Source of the DNA: DASUPK01 sp963795665
Lineage (GTDB): Bacteria; Actinomycetota; Thermoleophilia; Solirubrobacterales; 70-9
Length of the DNA: 64,000 nt
Reading direction: 5' to 3'
Assembly (NCBI GenBank): GCA_963795665.1
Contig: CAWCIP010000001.1
Location: forward strand, 124,001 to 188,000
Position numbers and translations under genes: made by a program. The notes beneath the pieces were generated by a model. The model was not told the DNA's origin, did not search any database, and saw only the letters and a program-made list of their open reading frames with translations. Positions 1 to 10,094 of this stretch are shown here, piece after piece (the stretch's first letter is position 1; each line of letters opens with the position of its first letter).

Positions 1-1437
1 CTCGCGGAGCTCGCGGCGAGAGGCGCGGATCTCGTCGGTCTGCGGGAACGATCCGATCGTGGTCGCCGGGAAGGTGGGCAGTCCCAGCCTCCTCTGCTGC
101 ATCTGCTTGCGCTCCGCGAACGGCGAGTCGCGGCGCGCGTCCGCCTCGGTCAGCGCCTCGACGCGTGCCCGGACCTCCGGGGTGCGCGTGCGATGCGAGT
201 CACGGCGGGAGTCGAGCGCCCGGTCGTTGGCGTCGAGCTGCTCGGCGATCGCCGGCCGGCCATCGGCGAGGCCCCTGGCGAGCGTCGCAACCTCGCCGAC
301 CTTCTGCACGGCGAACGACATCCAGGAGCGCATCTCTTCGTCGAGGTCGGCGTCGCCGCCCGCGGGCTCCGCGTCGAGGTCGATCGGCGTGTGCAGGAGA
401 GAGCAGCTGGTCGAGACCACCAGCTGCTTGGTGCGATCCCGCAGGCCCTCGAGCGCGTCGAGCGAGTGCTCGAGGTGGTTGATCCAGACGTTGCGGCCGT
501 TGACGATCCCCGCGAACAGCCACTTCTCCTCAAGGCCGCTCTGCTCCGCGATGAACTCGGCGTTGTGGCGGCCGCCGTGCTCGTGCACGGGGCCCGCGGG
601 CGTCTCGTGGACGACGCCGACGAAGTCCAGGCCGATGCCCTCGATCGGCAGGTCGCGGAGCACCCCATAGGCGTCGCCGACGTGGTCGAAGTAGGTCTTG
701 ACGACGATGCGCGGGCGCTCGTGGACCTTGCTGAGCTCCTCGTAGGCGAGCCGCAGGGCGTCGAGCTCCCGCTCGGAGCGGTCCTGCACGAAGCAGGGCT
801 CGTCGAGCTGGACCCAGGTCGCGCCCTGCTCGGCGAGCTTCTCGATCACCTCGCCGTAGACCTCGACGAGCGGCTCGATCAGGGAGAGCGCGTCGAAGTC
901 CTCGTCGACTCCGTCGGCCGGCTTGGAGAGCAGCAGGAAGCTGACCGGGCCGATCAGCACCGGCACCGTGTCGACCCCGGCCTCCTCCATCGCCTCGGCG
1001 TGCTCGTCGAAGGGCTTGGACGATGACAGAGAGAACCTCGTGTCCGGCCCGAGCTCGGGGACGATGTAGTGGTAGTTGGTGTCGAACCACTTCGTCATCT
1101 CCATCGCGGTGACGTCGACGTCGTCGGTCTGGCGGCCCCGGGCCATCGCGAAGTAGGTGTCGAGGTCGACGTCTCCCCCGCCGTGGCCGTAGCGCTCGGG
1201 CACGGCCCCGACCAGCGCGATCGCGTCCAGCACCTGGTCGTAGTAGGAGAAGTCGTTCGAGGGGATCAGGTCGATGCCCGCGTCCTGCATCAGCTTCCAG
1301 TTCTCGACCCTGATCGCCTTCGCGGTCTCCGCCAGCTCCTCGGCGGAGGTCTCGCCGCGCCAGTAGCCCTCGGTCGCGAACTTGAGCTCGCGGCTGCGGC
1401 CGATTCGCGGGAAGCCGGAAACGTTGGAGAGCGCCAT
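1..1437 (-). CDS. metE: Cobalamin-independent methionine synthase MetE, N-terminal 479 residues (cut by window edge)
   Basis: Reading the minus strand from the ATG at 1437-1435 gives an open frame to base 1, so the C-terminal part with the zinc site lies outside the window. The N-terminus (MALSNVSGFPRIGRSRELKF, then a YWRGE stretch) is the folate-triglutamate-binding start of MetE. MetE transfers the methyl group of 5-methyltetrahydropteroyl-triglutamate to homocysteine in the cytosol without B12. Family members are about 750-770 residues, so roughly 280 residues are missing. It faces metH across 48 bases. No cobalamin riboswitch fits in that gap. The family call is firm; completeness cannot be judged here. 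Confidence 0.93.
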   Translation of the reverse strand, partial: MALSNVSGFPRIGRSRELKFATEGYWRGETSAEELAETAKAIRVENWKLMQDAGIDLIPSNDFSYYDQVLDAIALVGAVPERYGHGGGDVDLDTYFAMARGRQTDDVDVTAMEMTKWFDTNYHYIVPELGPDTRFSLSSSKPFDEHAEAMEEAGVDTVPVLIGPVSFLLLSKPADGVDEDFDALSLIEPLVEVYGEVIEKLAEQGATWVQLDEPCFVQDRSERELDALRLAYEELSKVHERPRIVVKTYFDHVGDAYGVLRDLPIEGIGLDFVGVVHETPAGPVHEHGGRHNAEFIAEQSGLEEKWLFAGIVNGRNVWINHLEHSLDALEGLRDRTKQLVVSTSCSLLHTPIDLDAEPAGGDADLDEEMRSWMSFAVQKVGEVATLARGLADGRPAIAEQLDANDRALDSRRDSHRTRTPEVRARVEALTEADARRDSPFAERKQMQQRRLGLPTFPATTIGSFPQTDEIRASRRELRE

Positions 1438-1485
1438 CCCTCGCCTAGGCTAACCAAAGCGGCCAACTCCCTACCCTTCTCCGCC

Positions 1486-4400
1486 ATGCCCGAGCGCGAC
1501 TACATGGCCGCCGTGCGCGAGCGCGTCGTCGTCTTTGACGGTGGCATGGGCGCGACGCTGGAGCAATTCGACCTCACCTCCGACGACTACGGCGGGCTGG
1601 AGGGCAAGTGCCACGAGGCGCTGGTGCTGAACCGCCCCGACGTGATCGAGGGCGTCCACACATCGATGCTCGAGGCCGGCGCCGAGGTGCTGGAGACGGA
1701 CACCTTCCAGGGCAGCCGGATCAAGCTCGACGAGTGGGGGCTCGCCGACCAGACGCTCGAGATCAACCGGGGAGCGGCCGAGATCGCACGCCGCGCGGCC
1801 GGCGAGGCCAGGTTCGTCGCGGGATCGATCGGCCCCACCGGGTTCCTGCCGGCCAGCGACGACCCCACCCTCGGCGGGATCTCGTTCCGCGAGCTGGTCG
1901 AGGTCTTCGGGGAGCAGGCCGGCGGGCTGATCGAGGGCGGCGCCGACCTGCTGATCGTCGAAACCGCCCAGGACATGCTGGAGGTGAAGGCCGCGATCTT
2001 CGGGGCGCGCGAGGCCTTCAAGCAGACCGGGAGAACGCTGCCGATCCAGGCGAGCGTCTCGCTGCTGCCGCAGGGCGGGAAGATGCTGCTGGGCACCGAC
2101 ATCGGCGCGGTGCTGACCACCCTGACGGCGCTCGACGTCCAGGTGATCGGGCTGAACTGCTCGACCGGGCCCGAGGACATGCGCGACGCGATCCGCTACC
2201 TCGGCGAGCTCTCCCCGCTGCCCGTCCACTGCATCCCCAACGCCGGGCTGCCGCTGCAGGGGCCCGACGGCGAGACGATCTTCCCCGAGAAGCCGGAGCC
2301 GCTGGCCGCCACCCTGGGCGAGTTCGTCGAGCGGTACGGCGTCGGCATCGTCGGAGGCTGCTGCGGCACGACCCCGGAGCACATCGCCGCGATCCGCGAG
2401 CGGGTCGAGGGCCGCACCCCGGGAGAGCGCCCCGCTCCCGGCCCGATCCAGGTCGCCTCGATGATGACCGCCACCCAGCTCGTGCAGGAGCCGCGGCCCA
2501 CGCTGGTCGGCGAGAGGGTCAACTCGCAGGGCAGCCGCAAGGCGAAGGAGCTGCTGCTCGCCGACGACTACGACGGGATCGTCCAAGTCGCCGAGGACCA
2601 GGTGTCGGGCGGAGCCCACGTGCTCGACCTCTGTGTCGCGCTCACCGAGCGGCAGGACGAGGACGAGCAGATGCGACAGGTCGCGAAGCGCGTCTCGCTG
2701 ACGCAGCCGGCCCCGATCCAGATCGACTCGACGGAGCCCGAGGTGATCGAGGCCGCGCTGGAGCAGATCTCCGGCCGGGCGATCGTCAACTCGATCAACC
2801 TCGAAGCCGGCCGCGACAAGCTCGACCGGGTCGTTCCCCTGGCGAAGGCCCACGGCGCCGCGGTGATCGCCCTGACCATCGACGAGGACGGGATGGCTAA
2901 GACCGCAGAGCGCAAGCTCGAGGTCGCCAGGCGGATCCGCCAGCTCTGCTGTGACGAGCACGGCCTCGACCCCGAGGCGCTGATCTTCGATGCGCTCACC
3001 TTCACGCTCACCACCGGCGACGAGGAGTGGCGGCCCTCGGCCGTCGAGACGATCGAGGGGATCCGGCGGATCAAGACCGAGATGCCCGAGGTGAAGACCT
3101 CGCTGGGCGTCTCCAACGTCTCCTTCGGCGTCTCGCCGCCCGCTCGCGCCGCCCTCAACTCGGTCTTCCTGCACCACTGCACCGAGGCGGGCCTGGACCT
3201 GGCGATGGTCAACCCCAACCACATCACCCCGTATATGGAGATCCCGGAGAGCGAGCGGGAGCTGACCGACGACCTCGTCTTCGACCGCTCGGAGGACGCG
3301 CTCGAGCGATTCATCGCCCACTTCGAGGAGAAGGGCGACGAGGCCGAGGAGGCGGCCGGCGACCCCACCGAGGGCATGGAGCCGGAGGAGGCCCTCCACT
3401 GGCAGATCCTGCACCGCAAGAAGGAAGGGGTCGAGGACTGGATCGACCGCTCGGTCGAGAAGATCGGCGCCGTCCCCACTCTCAACACCGTGCTGCTGCC
3501 GGCGATGAAGGAAGTCGGCGACAAGTTCGGCGCCGGCGAGCTGATCCTGCCCTTCGTCCTCCAGTCCGCCGAGGTGATGAAGCGGGCGGTCGCCCAGCTC
3601 GAGAACTACCTCGAGCGGATCGAGGGACACAGCAAGGGCAAGGTCGTGCTCGCGACCGTGTTCGGCGACGTGCACGACATCGGCAAGTCGCTGGTCAACA
3701 CGATCCTCACCAACAACGGCTACACGGTCGTCGACCTCGGCAAGCAGGTGCCGCTCGAGGTGATCATCAACTCGGCGATCGACGAGAAGGCCGATGCGAT
3801 TGGCCTCTCCGCGCTGCTCGTCTCCACCTCGAAGCAGATGCCCGCGGCCGTGCAGGAGCTCCATTCCAAGAAGCTCGACTTCCCGGTCCTGATCGGCGGG
3901 GCGGCGATCAACCGCGACTTCGGCCGCCGGATCCTCTACCCGGAGGGCAAGGACTCCGACGACATCTACGAGCCCGGCGTCTTCTATTGCAAGGACGCCT
4001 TCGTCGGCCTGGACACGATGGACGACCTGGTGGACGCCGAGAAGCGCGCCGCGCTGATCGACCGCGTCCGCGACGAGGCGCGGACTCTGCGCGAGAAGGT
4101 CGTGGAGCCCGACGACTCCCCGCCGACCACCGACGCCAGCGTCCGCTCGCCCGCGCGCACGGATGCCCGAGTTCCGGAGCCGCCCTTCTGGGGCGCCCGC
4201 GAGATCCCGGTCGACCTCGACGACGTCTATCCCCACCTCGACCGCCACGTCCTCTTCAAGCTGCACTGGGGCGGGCGCGGCAAGAAGGGCGAGGAGTGGC
4301 GGCGGATCGTCGAGGGTCACGACGGCGACGAGGGCTTCGCGCCGAAGCTCGAGCGGATGTGGCGCGAGCAGGATTACCTGAATCCGAGAGCGAGGCTCGG

Positions 4401-5061
4401 CTACTTCCCGGCCGCCGCCGACGGCAATGAGCTCGTGGTCTTCGACCCGGAGGACGCCGAGCGGGAGCTCGAGCGCCTCGTCTTCCCGCGCCAGCCGAAG
4501 CACGACCGGATCTGCCTGACAGACTTCTACCGCCCTCTCGACTCCGGTGAGCGGGACGTGGTCGCCCTCCAGGGCGTCACCGTCGGCCCGGAGGTGACCG
4601 AGCGGATCGAGCAGCTCGAGGCGGACGGCGAGTTTGCCGAGCAGCTCTTCACCCACGGCCTGGGCGTGCAGGCGGCGGAGGGCCTTGCCGAGTGGCTCCA
4701 TTCGGAGGTCCGCCGCGAGCTCGCAATCGAGCCCGATCAGGGCCGCCGCTACTCCTGGGGCTACCCCGCCTGCCCCGATCAGTCGGAGCACGAGAAGGTC
4801 TGGCGCCTGCTCGGGCTCGAGGAGATCGGGATGACCCTCTCCGACGGTTACGCGGTGATGCCCGAGCAGTCGACGGTGGCGATCGTCGCCCATCACCCGC
4901 AGGCCGTCTACTTCGGGATGAAGTCCGGCTTCATCCCGAAGGAGAAGACCCCGGACGAGGTGATCGCCGGCACGGAGCGCGGCGGCGAGCTGCCGCCCGA
5001 GGACGAGCCCGAGGGCATCGAGGCCGAGGCCCAGGCGGGCGGCGAAACGGTCAGCGGCTAG
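1486..5061 (+). CDS. metH: Cobalamin-dependent methionine synthase MetH
   Basis: A 1191-residue protein with the full MetH domain order. The homocysteine-binding barrel has zinc ligands Cys225, Cys292 and Cys293 (GGCCGT motif at 290-295). The pterin-binding barrel begins near residue 340 (LVGERVNSQGS). The cap and B12 domain carries the axial histidine His730 in GDVHDIG. The C-terminal reactivation domain has the AdoMet-binding RRYSWGYPACPD near 1087-1098. The enzyme methylates homocysteine from methyltetrahydrofolate through methylcobalamin. ATG 1486 was chosen over the longer upstream frame because family homology begins there; ATG 1504 is an alternative. No clear ribosome-binding site precedes either. 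It is divergent from metE, so the cell holds both isozymes side by side. Confidence 0.95.
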   Translation: MPERDYMAAVRERVVVFDGGMGATLEQFDLTSDDYGGLEGKCHEALVLNRPDVIEGVHTSMLEAGAEVLETDTFQGSRIKLDEWGLADQTLEINRGAAEIARRAAGEARFVAGSIGPTGFLPASDDPTLGGISFRELVEVFGEQAGGLIEGGADLLIVETAQDMLEVKAAIFGAREAFKQTGRTLPIQASVSLLPQGGKMLLGTDIGAVLTTLTALDVQVIGLNCSTGPEDMRDAIRYLGELSPLPVHCIPNAGLPLQGPDGETIFPEKPEPLAATLGEFVERYGVGIVGGCCGTTPEHIAAIRERVEGRTPGERPAPGPIQVASMMTATQLVQEPRPTLVGERVNSQGSRKAKELLLADDYDGIVQVAEDQVSGGAHVLDLCVALTERQDEDEQMRQVAKRVSLTQPAPIQIDSTEPEVIEAALEQISGRAIVNSINLEAGRDKLDRVVPLAKAHGAAVIALTIDEDGMAKTAERKLEVARRIRQLCCDEHGLDPEALIFDALTFTLTTGDEEWRPSAVETIEGIRRIKTEMPEVKTSLGVSNVSFGVSPPARAALNSVFLHHCTEAGLDLAMVNPNHITPYMEIPESERELTDDLVFDRSEDALERFIAHFEEKGDEAEEAAGDPTEGMEPEEALHWQILHRKKEGVEDWIDRSVEKIGAVPTLNTVLLPAMKEVGDKFGAGELILPFVLQSAEVMKRAVAQLENYLERIEGHSKGKVVLATVFGDVHDIGKSLVNTILTNNGYTVVDLGKQVPLEVIINSAIDEKADAIGLSALLVSTSKQMPAAVQELHSKKLDFPVLIGGAAINRDFGRRILYPEGKDSDDIYEPGVFYCKDAFVGLDTMDDLVDAEKRAALIDRVRDEARTLREKVVEPDDSPPTTDASVRSPARTDARVPEPPFWGAREIPVDLDDVYPHLDRHVLFKLHWGGRGKKGEEWRRIVEGHDGDEGFAPKLERMWREQDYLNPRARLGYFPAAADGNELVVFDPEDAERELERLVFPRQPKHDRICLTDFYRPLDSGERDVVALQGVTVGPEVTERIEQLEADGEFAEQLFTHGLGVQAAEGLAEWLHSEVRRELAIEPDQGRRYSWGYPACPDQSEHEKVWRLLGLEEIGMTLSDGYAVMPEQSTVAIVAHHPQAVYFGMKSGFIPKEKTPDEVIAGTERGGELPPEDEPEGIEAEAQAGGETVSG

Positions 5062-5079
5062 CCATCCCCCTCAGGACCT

Positions 5080-6870
5080 GTGCTTTCCACCAACGAGATC
5101 CTCACCGGGCTCGGATTGGTGGTGGTGCTGGCGATCGCCTGCCAGCTGCTCGCCGCGCGCCTGCGGCTGCCTGCGATCGTCCTGCTGCTCCCCGCCGGCT
5201 TCATCGCCGGGATCGTCACCGACGACGTAGATCCCACCAAGCTGCTGGGGGGAGCCTTCCAGCCGTTGGTCTCGCTGGGCGTGGGCCTGATCCTGTTCGA
5301 GGCCGGCCTGCGGCTCCGACTCCACGAGCTCGGCGGCGGAATCCGGCGCGTGGTGATCAAGCTGATCTCGGTCGGCACGATCCTGACGCTGGCGGGGATC
5401 TCGGTGGCGGTGAAGCTGATCTTCGGGCTCGACTGGGGGATATCGGTCGTCACCGGCGCGATCCTGGTCGTCTCCGGGCCGACGGTGGTCCTGCCCCTGC
5501 TCGCCTACATACGACCCAGCGGGACGGTGCGGTCCGTGCTCAAGTGGGAGGGAACGCTGATCGACCCGATCGGCGCCCTGATCGGCGTCGTCGCCTTCGG
5601 GGCCGTCAAGGCCGGCGCGGGAGGGGACCGCCCGTTCCATCCGGGCGCGCTGGCCGGCGACCTGGCGGCCGGGCTGCTCGTCGGCATCGTGGCAACCGCG
5701 GTTCTCTGGCTGCTCCTGCGCGGGCTGCAGCGAACCACCCCGAGGCAGGCGATACCGGCGGCCCTGATGTGTGTCGCGGGAGCGCTCGTCGCCGGCGACC
5801 TGATCCGGGAGGACGCCGGCTTCGTCGCGACGACGACGATGGGAATCGCGCTGGCGAACCAGCGCCGGCTCGACGTCTCGCGGATCCTCGAGTTCCACGG
5901 GACCGTGGTCAACCTCCTGATCGGGATCCTGTTCGTGCTGCTCTCCGCCTCGGTGAGCCCATCGCAGCTCAACGGCCTCCTCGGCGAGAGCCTGGCGCTG
6001 ATCGCGATCATGGTGCTCGTCCTGCGGCCGCTCGACGTGGCGATCTCGACCTGGGGGTCCCCGCTCTCCCGGGCCGAGCGGGCCTTCGCCGCCTGGATGG
6101 CTCCACGCGGCATCGTCGCGGCGGCCACCGCCTCCGCCTTCGGCCTGGAGCTGACCAGCGCCGGGGTGAGCGGCGCTGAGAAGATCCTGCCCATCGCCTT
6201 CGTGGTGATCTTCGGGACCGTGGTGCTCTACGGGCTGACGGGGGCCCCGGCGGCGCGGCTGCTGGGCATCGCGGGCGCCGGCGGGCAGGTCGTGCTGGTC
6301 GTGGGCGGGCACCCCTGGGCCCGGGCGATCTCGGAGGCGCTCAGGGCCGCGGGGGTCGGGGTGCGCGTCTGGACGGGAGACCCCGAGGAGCAGCGGGCCG
6401 CGCGGCAGGCGGGCCTGAACGCCGGCAATGCGCGGCTCGGCGTCGACCTCGAGACGCGCGAGGCGGAGCTCGAGGAGGTGAGCATGGCGCTGATCCTCAC
6501 CGAGAGCGACGACTTCAACGCCCTGGCGGCGTTCGAGCTGCGTCAGGAGCTCGGCAGCAGCCAGGTCTACCGGCTGGCTCCCGCGGGGCCCGGGCTAGAC
6601 CTCGTCCCCGCCTACGCGGAGGGCGGCCTGCTCTTCGACGAACGGCTCACCTTCGCGGAGCTCACCCGGCGATTCGACGCCGGGGGCCGGGTCGTCGAGC
6701 TGGCCCCCGGGGCGGAGGCGGGTGAGCTCGCGCCCCTGTTCGTGATCCGCGCCGACGGCGAGGTGGCGGTGGTCACCGCCGGCGACCGGGCCGAGTGGGG
6801 CGCGGGCGACCGGGTGATCTGCCTCGCCGATCCGACCGCAGTCTCGGCCGGCCGGGCGGATCAGGTATGA
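5080..6870 (+). CDS. CPA-type cation/proton antiporter with C-terminal RCK/TrkA-N domain
   Basis: A 596-residue inner-membrane protein starting at GTG. The first 400 or so residues are about 12 hydrophobic segments typical of NhaP/KefB-like monovalent cation:proton antiporters, with conserved stretches such as GLILFEAGL and the LIDPIGAL segment. From about residue 405 a Rossmann-like RCK_N domain follows (VVLVVGGHPWARAISEAL), expected to sense nucleotides or ions and gate transport. It follows metH by 18 bases and is probably co-transcribed, though the functions are unrelated. Substrate ion (Na+ or K+) cannot be read from sequence. Alternative: KefC-like K+ efflux protein. Confidence 0.85.
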   Translation: MLSTNEILTGLGLVVVLAIACQLLAARLRLPAIVLLLPAGFIAGIVTDDVDPTKLLGGAFQPLVSLGVGLILFEAGLRLRLHELGGGIRRVVIKLISVGTILTLAGISVAVKLIFGLDWGISVVTGAILVVSGPTVVLPLLAYIRPSGTVRSVLKWEGTLIDPIGALIGVVAFGAVKAGAGGDRPFHPGALAGDLAAGLLVGIVATAVLWLLLRGLQRTTPRQAIPAALMCVAGALVAGDLIREDAGFVATTTMGIALANQRRLDVSRILEFHGTVVNLLIGILFVLLSASVSPSQLNGLLGESLALIAIMVLVLRPLDVAISTWGSPLSRAERAFAAWMAPRGIVAAATASAFGLELTSAGVSGAEKILPIAFVVIFGTVVLYGLTGAPAARLLGIAGAGGQVVLVVGGHPWARAISEALRAAGVGVRVWTGDPEEQRAARQAGLNAGNARLGVDLETREAELEEVSMALILTESDDFNALAAFELRQELGSSQVYRLAPAGPGLDLVPAYAEGGLLFDERLTFAELTRRFDAGGRVVELAPGAEAGELAPLFVIRADGEVAVVTAGDRAEWGAGDRVICLADPTAVSAGRADQV

Positions 6871-6934
6871 CAATATGACCTATTGAGTCCGGCTCGCCCG
6901 CGGGCCGAGAGATTTCGAGGCTGAGGAGAGAGAG

Positions 6935-8398
6935 ATGGCGGTCGCAGTTGCAGAGCAGAACCTCCTGATCGGCGGCGAGTGGGTCGGGGCCAAGTCCGGC
7001 AGGGAGACCGAGCAGACCAATCCCTACACGGACGAGACCGTGGGCCGCGCAGCCGCGGCGGGACCCGACGACGTGGACGCGGCGGTGCAGGCCGCGCAGG
7101 GCGCCTTCGAGGCCTGGGGCTTCGGGCCCCCGGCGGCGCGCCGGGAGATCCTCACCAAGGCGGCCGATCTGCTGCAGGAGCGCGCCGAGGAGATCTCCGG
7201 GATCGTCACCGAGGAGACCGGCGGGACCTTCGGTTGGGGGATGTTCAACTGCCAGCTCGCCAGCGGCATGCTCCGCGAGGCGGGGGCGCAGGCCTATGCG
7301 GCCGTCGGCCAGGTGATCCCGTCCGACATCCCCGGCGCCACGGCGATCGCGCGCCGCCTGCCCGCGGGAGTGGTGGTCGGGATCGCTCCCTGGAACGCCC
7401 CTGTCATCCTCGGCACCCGCGCGATCGCGACGCCGCTCGCCTACGGCAACACCGTGATCCTGAAGGGCTCCGAGCTCTGCCCGCGAACCCACGCGCAGAT
7501 CGTGCGCTGCGTGCAGGACGCCGGCGCGCCCGAGGGCGTCGTCAACTACCTGACGAATGACCCCGGCGACGCGGCCGAGGTGGTCGAGGCGCTGATCGCC
7601 CATCCGGGCACGCGGCGGATCAACTTCACGGGCTCCACCAAGGTCGGGAAGATCATCGCCGAGAAGTGCGGCGCCAACCTGAAGAAGTGCCTGCTCGAGC
7701 TGGGCGGCAAGGCGCCGATGATCGTGATGGCCGACGCCGATCTCGACGAGGCCGTCAACGCGGCCAACTTCGGGGCCTTCATGCACTCCGGCCAGATCTG
7801 CATGGCGACGGAGCGGATCATCGTCGACAGCAAGGTCGCCGGTGAGTTCACCGACGGGCTGGTGAAGAAGGCGAGCGCGATGACCGTCGGCGACCCGACC
7901 AACCCCGAGACGATGATCGGCCCGCTGATCAACAAGGCGTCGGTCGAGCACGTCACCGAGCTGGTCGAGGACGCGAAGTCCAAGGGCGCCGAGGTGGCGA
8001 CCGGCGGCGAGGCCGAGGGCCCCTGCTTCCACCCGACCGTCCTCACCAAGGTCACGCCCGAGATGCGCGTGTACTCGGAGGAGTCGTTCGGCCCGATCGT
8101 CCCGATCCTCGAATACGACGACATCGAGGACGCGATCGAGACCGCGAACGACACCAACTACGGGCTCTCGGGGGCGGTGTTCAGCTCCGACATCCCGACC
8201 GCGCTCGACGTCGCCCGGCGGATCGAGAGCGGGATCTGCCACGTCAACCTGTCGACCGTCCACGACGAGGCGCAGATGCCGTTCGGCGGAGTCAAGGAGA
8301 GCGGCTGGGGCCGGTTCGGAGGCAGCGCGGCACTCGAGGAGTTCACCGACCTCCACTGGACGATGGTCATGAGCCAGCCGGGCCACTACCCGATCTAG
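6935..8398 (+). CDS. NAD(P)-dependent aromatic aldehyde dehydrogenase (benzaldehyde/vanillin dehydrogenase-like)
   Basis: A 487-residue ALDH-superfamily protein with a strong GAGGAGAG ribosome-binding site before ATG 6935. Catalytic Cys289 lies in SGQICMATE and the general base Glu255 in LLELGGKAP; the NAD-site FTGSTKVG is present. It oxidises an aldehyde to its acid. The closest recognisable relatives are salicylaldehyde/vanillin/benzaldehyde dehydrogenases. Its TAG stop shares a G with the GTG start of the downstream benzoylformate-decarboxylase-like gene, so the two are translationally coupled. That pairing is the arrangement expected for an arylglyoxylate to aryl aldehyde to arylcarboxylate route (compare mdlC/mdlD of mandelate degradation). 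Substrate is inferred from context only. Confidence 0.88.
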   Translation: MAVAVAEQNLLIGGEWVGAKSGRETEQTNPYTDETVGRAAAAGPDDVDAAVQAAQGAFEAWGFGPPAARREILTKAADLLQERAEEISGIVTEETGGTFGWGMFNCQLASGMLREAGAQAYAAVGQVIPSDIPGATAIARRLPAGVVVGIAPWNAPVILGTRAIATPLAYGNTVILKGSELCPRTHAQIVRCVQDAGAPEGVVNYLTNDPGDAAEVVEALIAHPGTRRINFTGSTKVGKIIAEKCGANLKKCLLELGGKAPMIVMADADLDEAVNAANFGAFMHSGQICMATERIIVDSKVAGEFTDGLVKKASAMTVGDPTNPETMIGPLINKASVEHVTELVEDAKSKGAEVATGGEAEGPCFHPTVLTKVTPEMRVYSEESFGPIVPILEYDDIEDAIETANDTNYGLSGAVFSSDIPTALDVARRIESGICHVNLSTVHDEAQMPFGGVKESGWGRFGGSAALEEFTDLHWTMVMSQPGHYPI

Positions 8399-10067
8399 TG
8401 GGCGTCAAGGCCGCGCGGCGGCTGATCGAGCTGGCCCAGAGCGAGGGCGTCGATCGCGTCTTCGGCAACCCGGGCACCACCGAGCTGCCCTTCATGGACG
8501 AGCTCGCCAAGGTCCCGGAGTTCCACTACTACCTCGGCCTGCACGAGGGAACCGCGGTGTCGATGGCCGACGGGTACGCCCGGGCCACCCGCCGCCCTCG
8601 TTCCTCAACCTGCACATCGCGGCGGGGCTCGCCCATGGCCTGGCGAACATGCTCAACGCCAGGCGGGCCCGCACTCCGATGGTGGTCACCGTCGGCCAGC
8701 AGGACCGCCGCCACCTGATCCACGACCCGATGCTGGGCGGCGACCTGCTGGCGCTCGCCCAGGGCGCCTTCAAGGACGCGGTCGAGGTGAACCAGGTGGA
8801 GGACCTGCCGACGCTGATCCGCCGCGCCTTCCTGCTCTCGCAGACCGCGCCGACCGGGCCGGTGATGGTCTCGATCCCGGTCGACGTGCTCGAGGAGGAG
8901 CTGGACGAGCCGCTGCCGGAGCGCACCGAGGTCCGTGGGCTGGGGGTCGCGGAGGGCGTCGAGGAGCTGGCCGAGGCGCTGCTCGGCGCCGGGGCGCCGG
9001 CGATCGTCGCCGGCGACGGCGTCGGGCGCGCGGGGGCGGTCGACGAGCTCGTCGAGCTGGCGGAGGCGCTTGGCGCAACCGTCTTCGGTGAGCCGATGTA
9101 CGACGCGGTCGACTTCCCGGCCACGCATCCCCTCTCGGCCGGAATGCTCCCGCCGGTCGACGCGCTGATCGGTGAGAAGCTCGCCAAGCACGACGCCGTC
9201 TTCCTGGTCGGCAGCCACGCCTTCTCGGCCCACTACTACACGGACGCGACCCCGATCCCCGAGCGCACCCAGATCCTGCAGCTCGACGAGGATCGAGCCG
9301 AGCTGGGCCGCAACTACCCGGCTGAGGTCGCCCTGCATGGCGGAATCTCCCCGACGATCCGCGCGATCACCGCGATCGTCAGCGGCCGCTGCGAGGAGGC
9401 CGAGGCCCGCATCGAGGCGGCGAAGAAGGAGCGGGCCGAGGCGGCGCCCACGAGTCCCCCAGCCTCGAAGGGCGAGCGGATGGATCCGGCCGCGGCCGCC
9501 GATGCGCTGGTCGCCGGCCTGCCCGACGGCACGATCATGTGCGAGGAGGCGATCACCACCGGCCTGGAGGTGCGGCGCGCCTTCGCCGCCAGCCGTCCCG
9601 GCAGCTACCACCACTCCGTCGGCGGCGCGCTCGGCTGGGCGCTCGGCGCCGGGATCGGCGTGAAGATGGCCCGCCCCGGCGACCCGGTCGTCTCCGTGGT
9701 CGGCGACGGCACAGCGATGTACACGATCCAGGGCCTCTGGTCGGCCGCCCGCTACGACGTCCCGCTCGTCCTCGTGGTGATGAACAACCGCGAGTACGCC
9801 GCCTGCAAGCGCGGCATCGACCGCGTCGTCTCAGGCGGCGGCGACAGCTACGTCGGCATGGACCTGACCGACCCGGAGATCGACTTCATCGGCCTCGCCC
9901 GGTCGCTCGGTGTCGAGGCTCGCTCCGCAGACAGCACCGAGGAGCTCTCGGCAGCGGTCTCAGAGTCACTCGCGTCAGGCTCGCCTACGCTGATCGACGC
10001 CGCCGTCGCCGGCACGCGAGACGAGCCCGCGGGCAAACCCGCGGAGCACTACGCCGCGGATCGCTGA
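8398..10067 (+). pseudogene. Benzoylformate decarboxylase-like TPP enzyme, frameshifted near 8595
   Basis: Frame 1 from GTG 8398 encodes residues 1-66 with the family hallmarks VFGNPGTTELPF and LHEGTAVSMADGYA (the Glu that activates TPP). The remainder (FLNLHIAAGLAHGLAN, VTVGQQDRRHL, GDG at 9702-9711 and the following NN of the TPP motif) is in frame 0. One base is missing near 8589-8597 (a short C run). With it restored the protein would be about 556 residues, the usual length. The family contains benzoylformate and phenylpyruvate decarboxylases; the NLH histidine matches the active-site histidine region of benzoylformate decarboxylase. It would decarboxylate an arylglyoxylate to an aldehyde for the coupled upstream dehydrogenase. 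The lesion may be a sequencing error. Confidence 0.78.
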
Positions 10068-10094
10068 GACCCGCCCTTAAGCTATCGAGGTGCC

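Noticed and set aside
1438..1485. Cobalamin riboswitch between metE and metH
   Set aside because: 48 bases cannot hold one and no B12-box-like sequence is seen.
1471..4896. A 1141-codon open frame on the minus strand opposite metH
   Set aside because: High G+C coding creates long antisense frames. It has low-complexity composition and no family motif, while the plus strand encodes a complete MetH.
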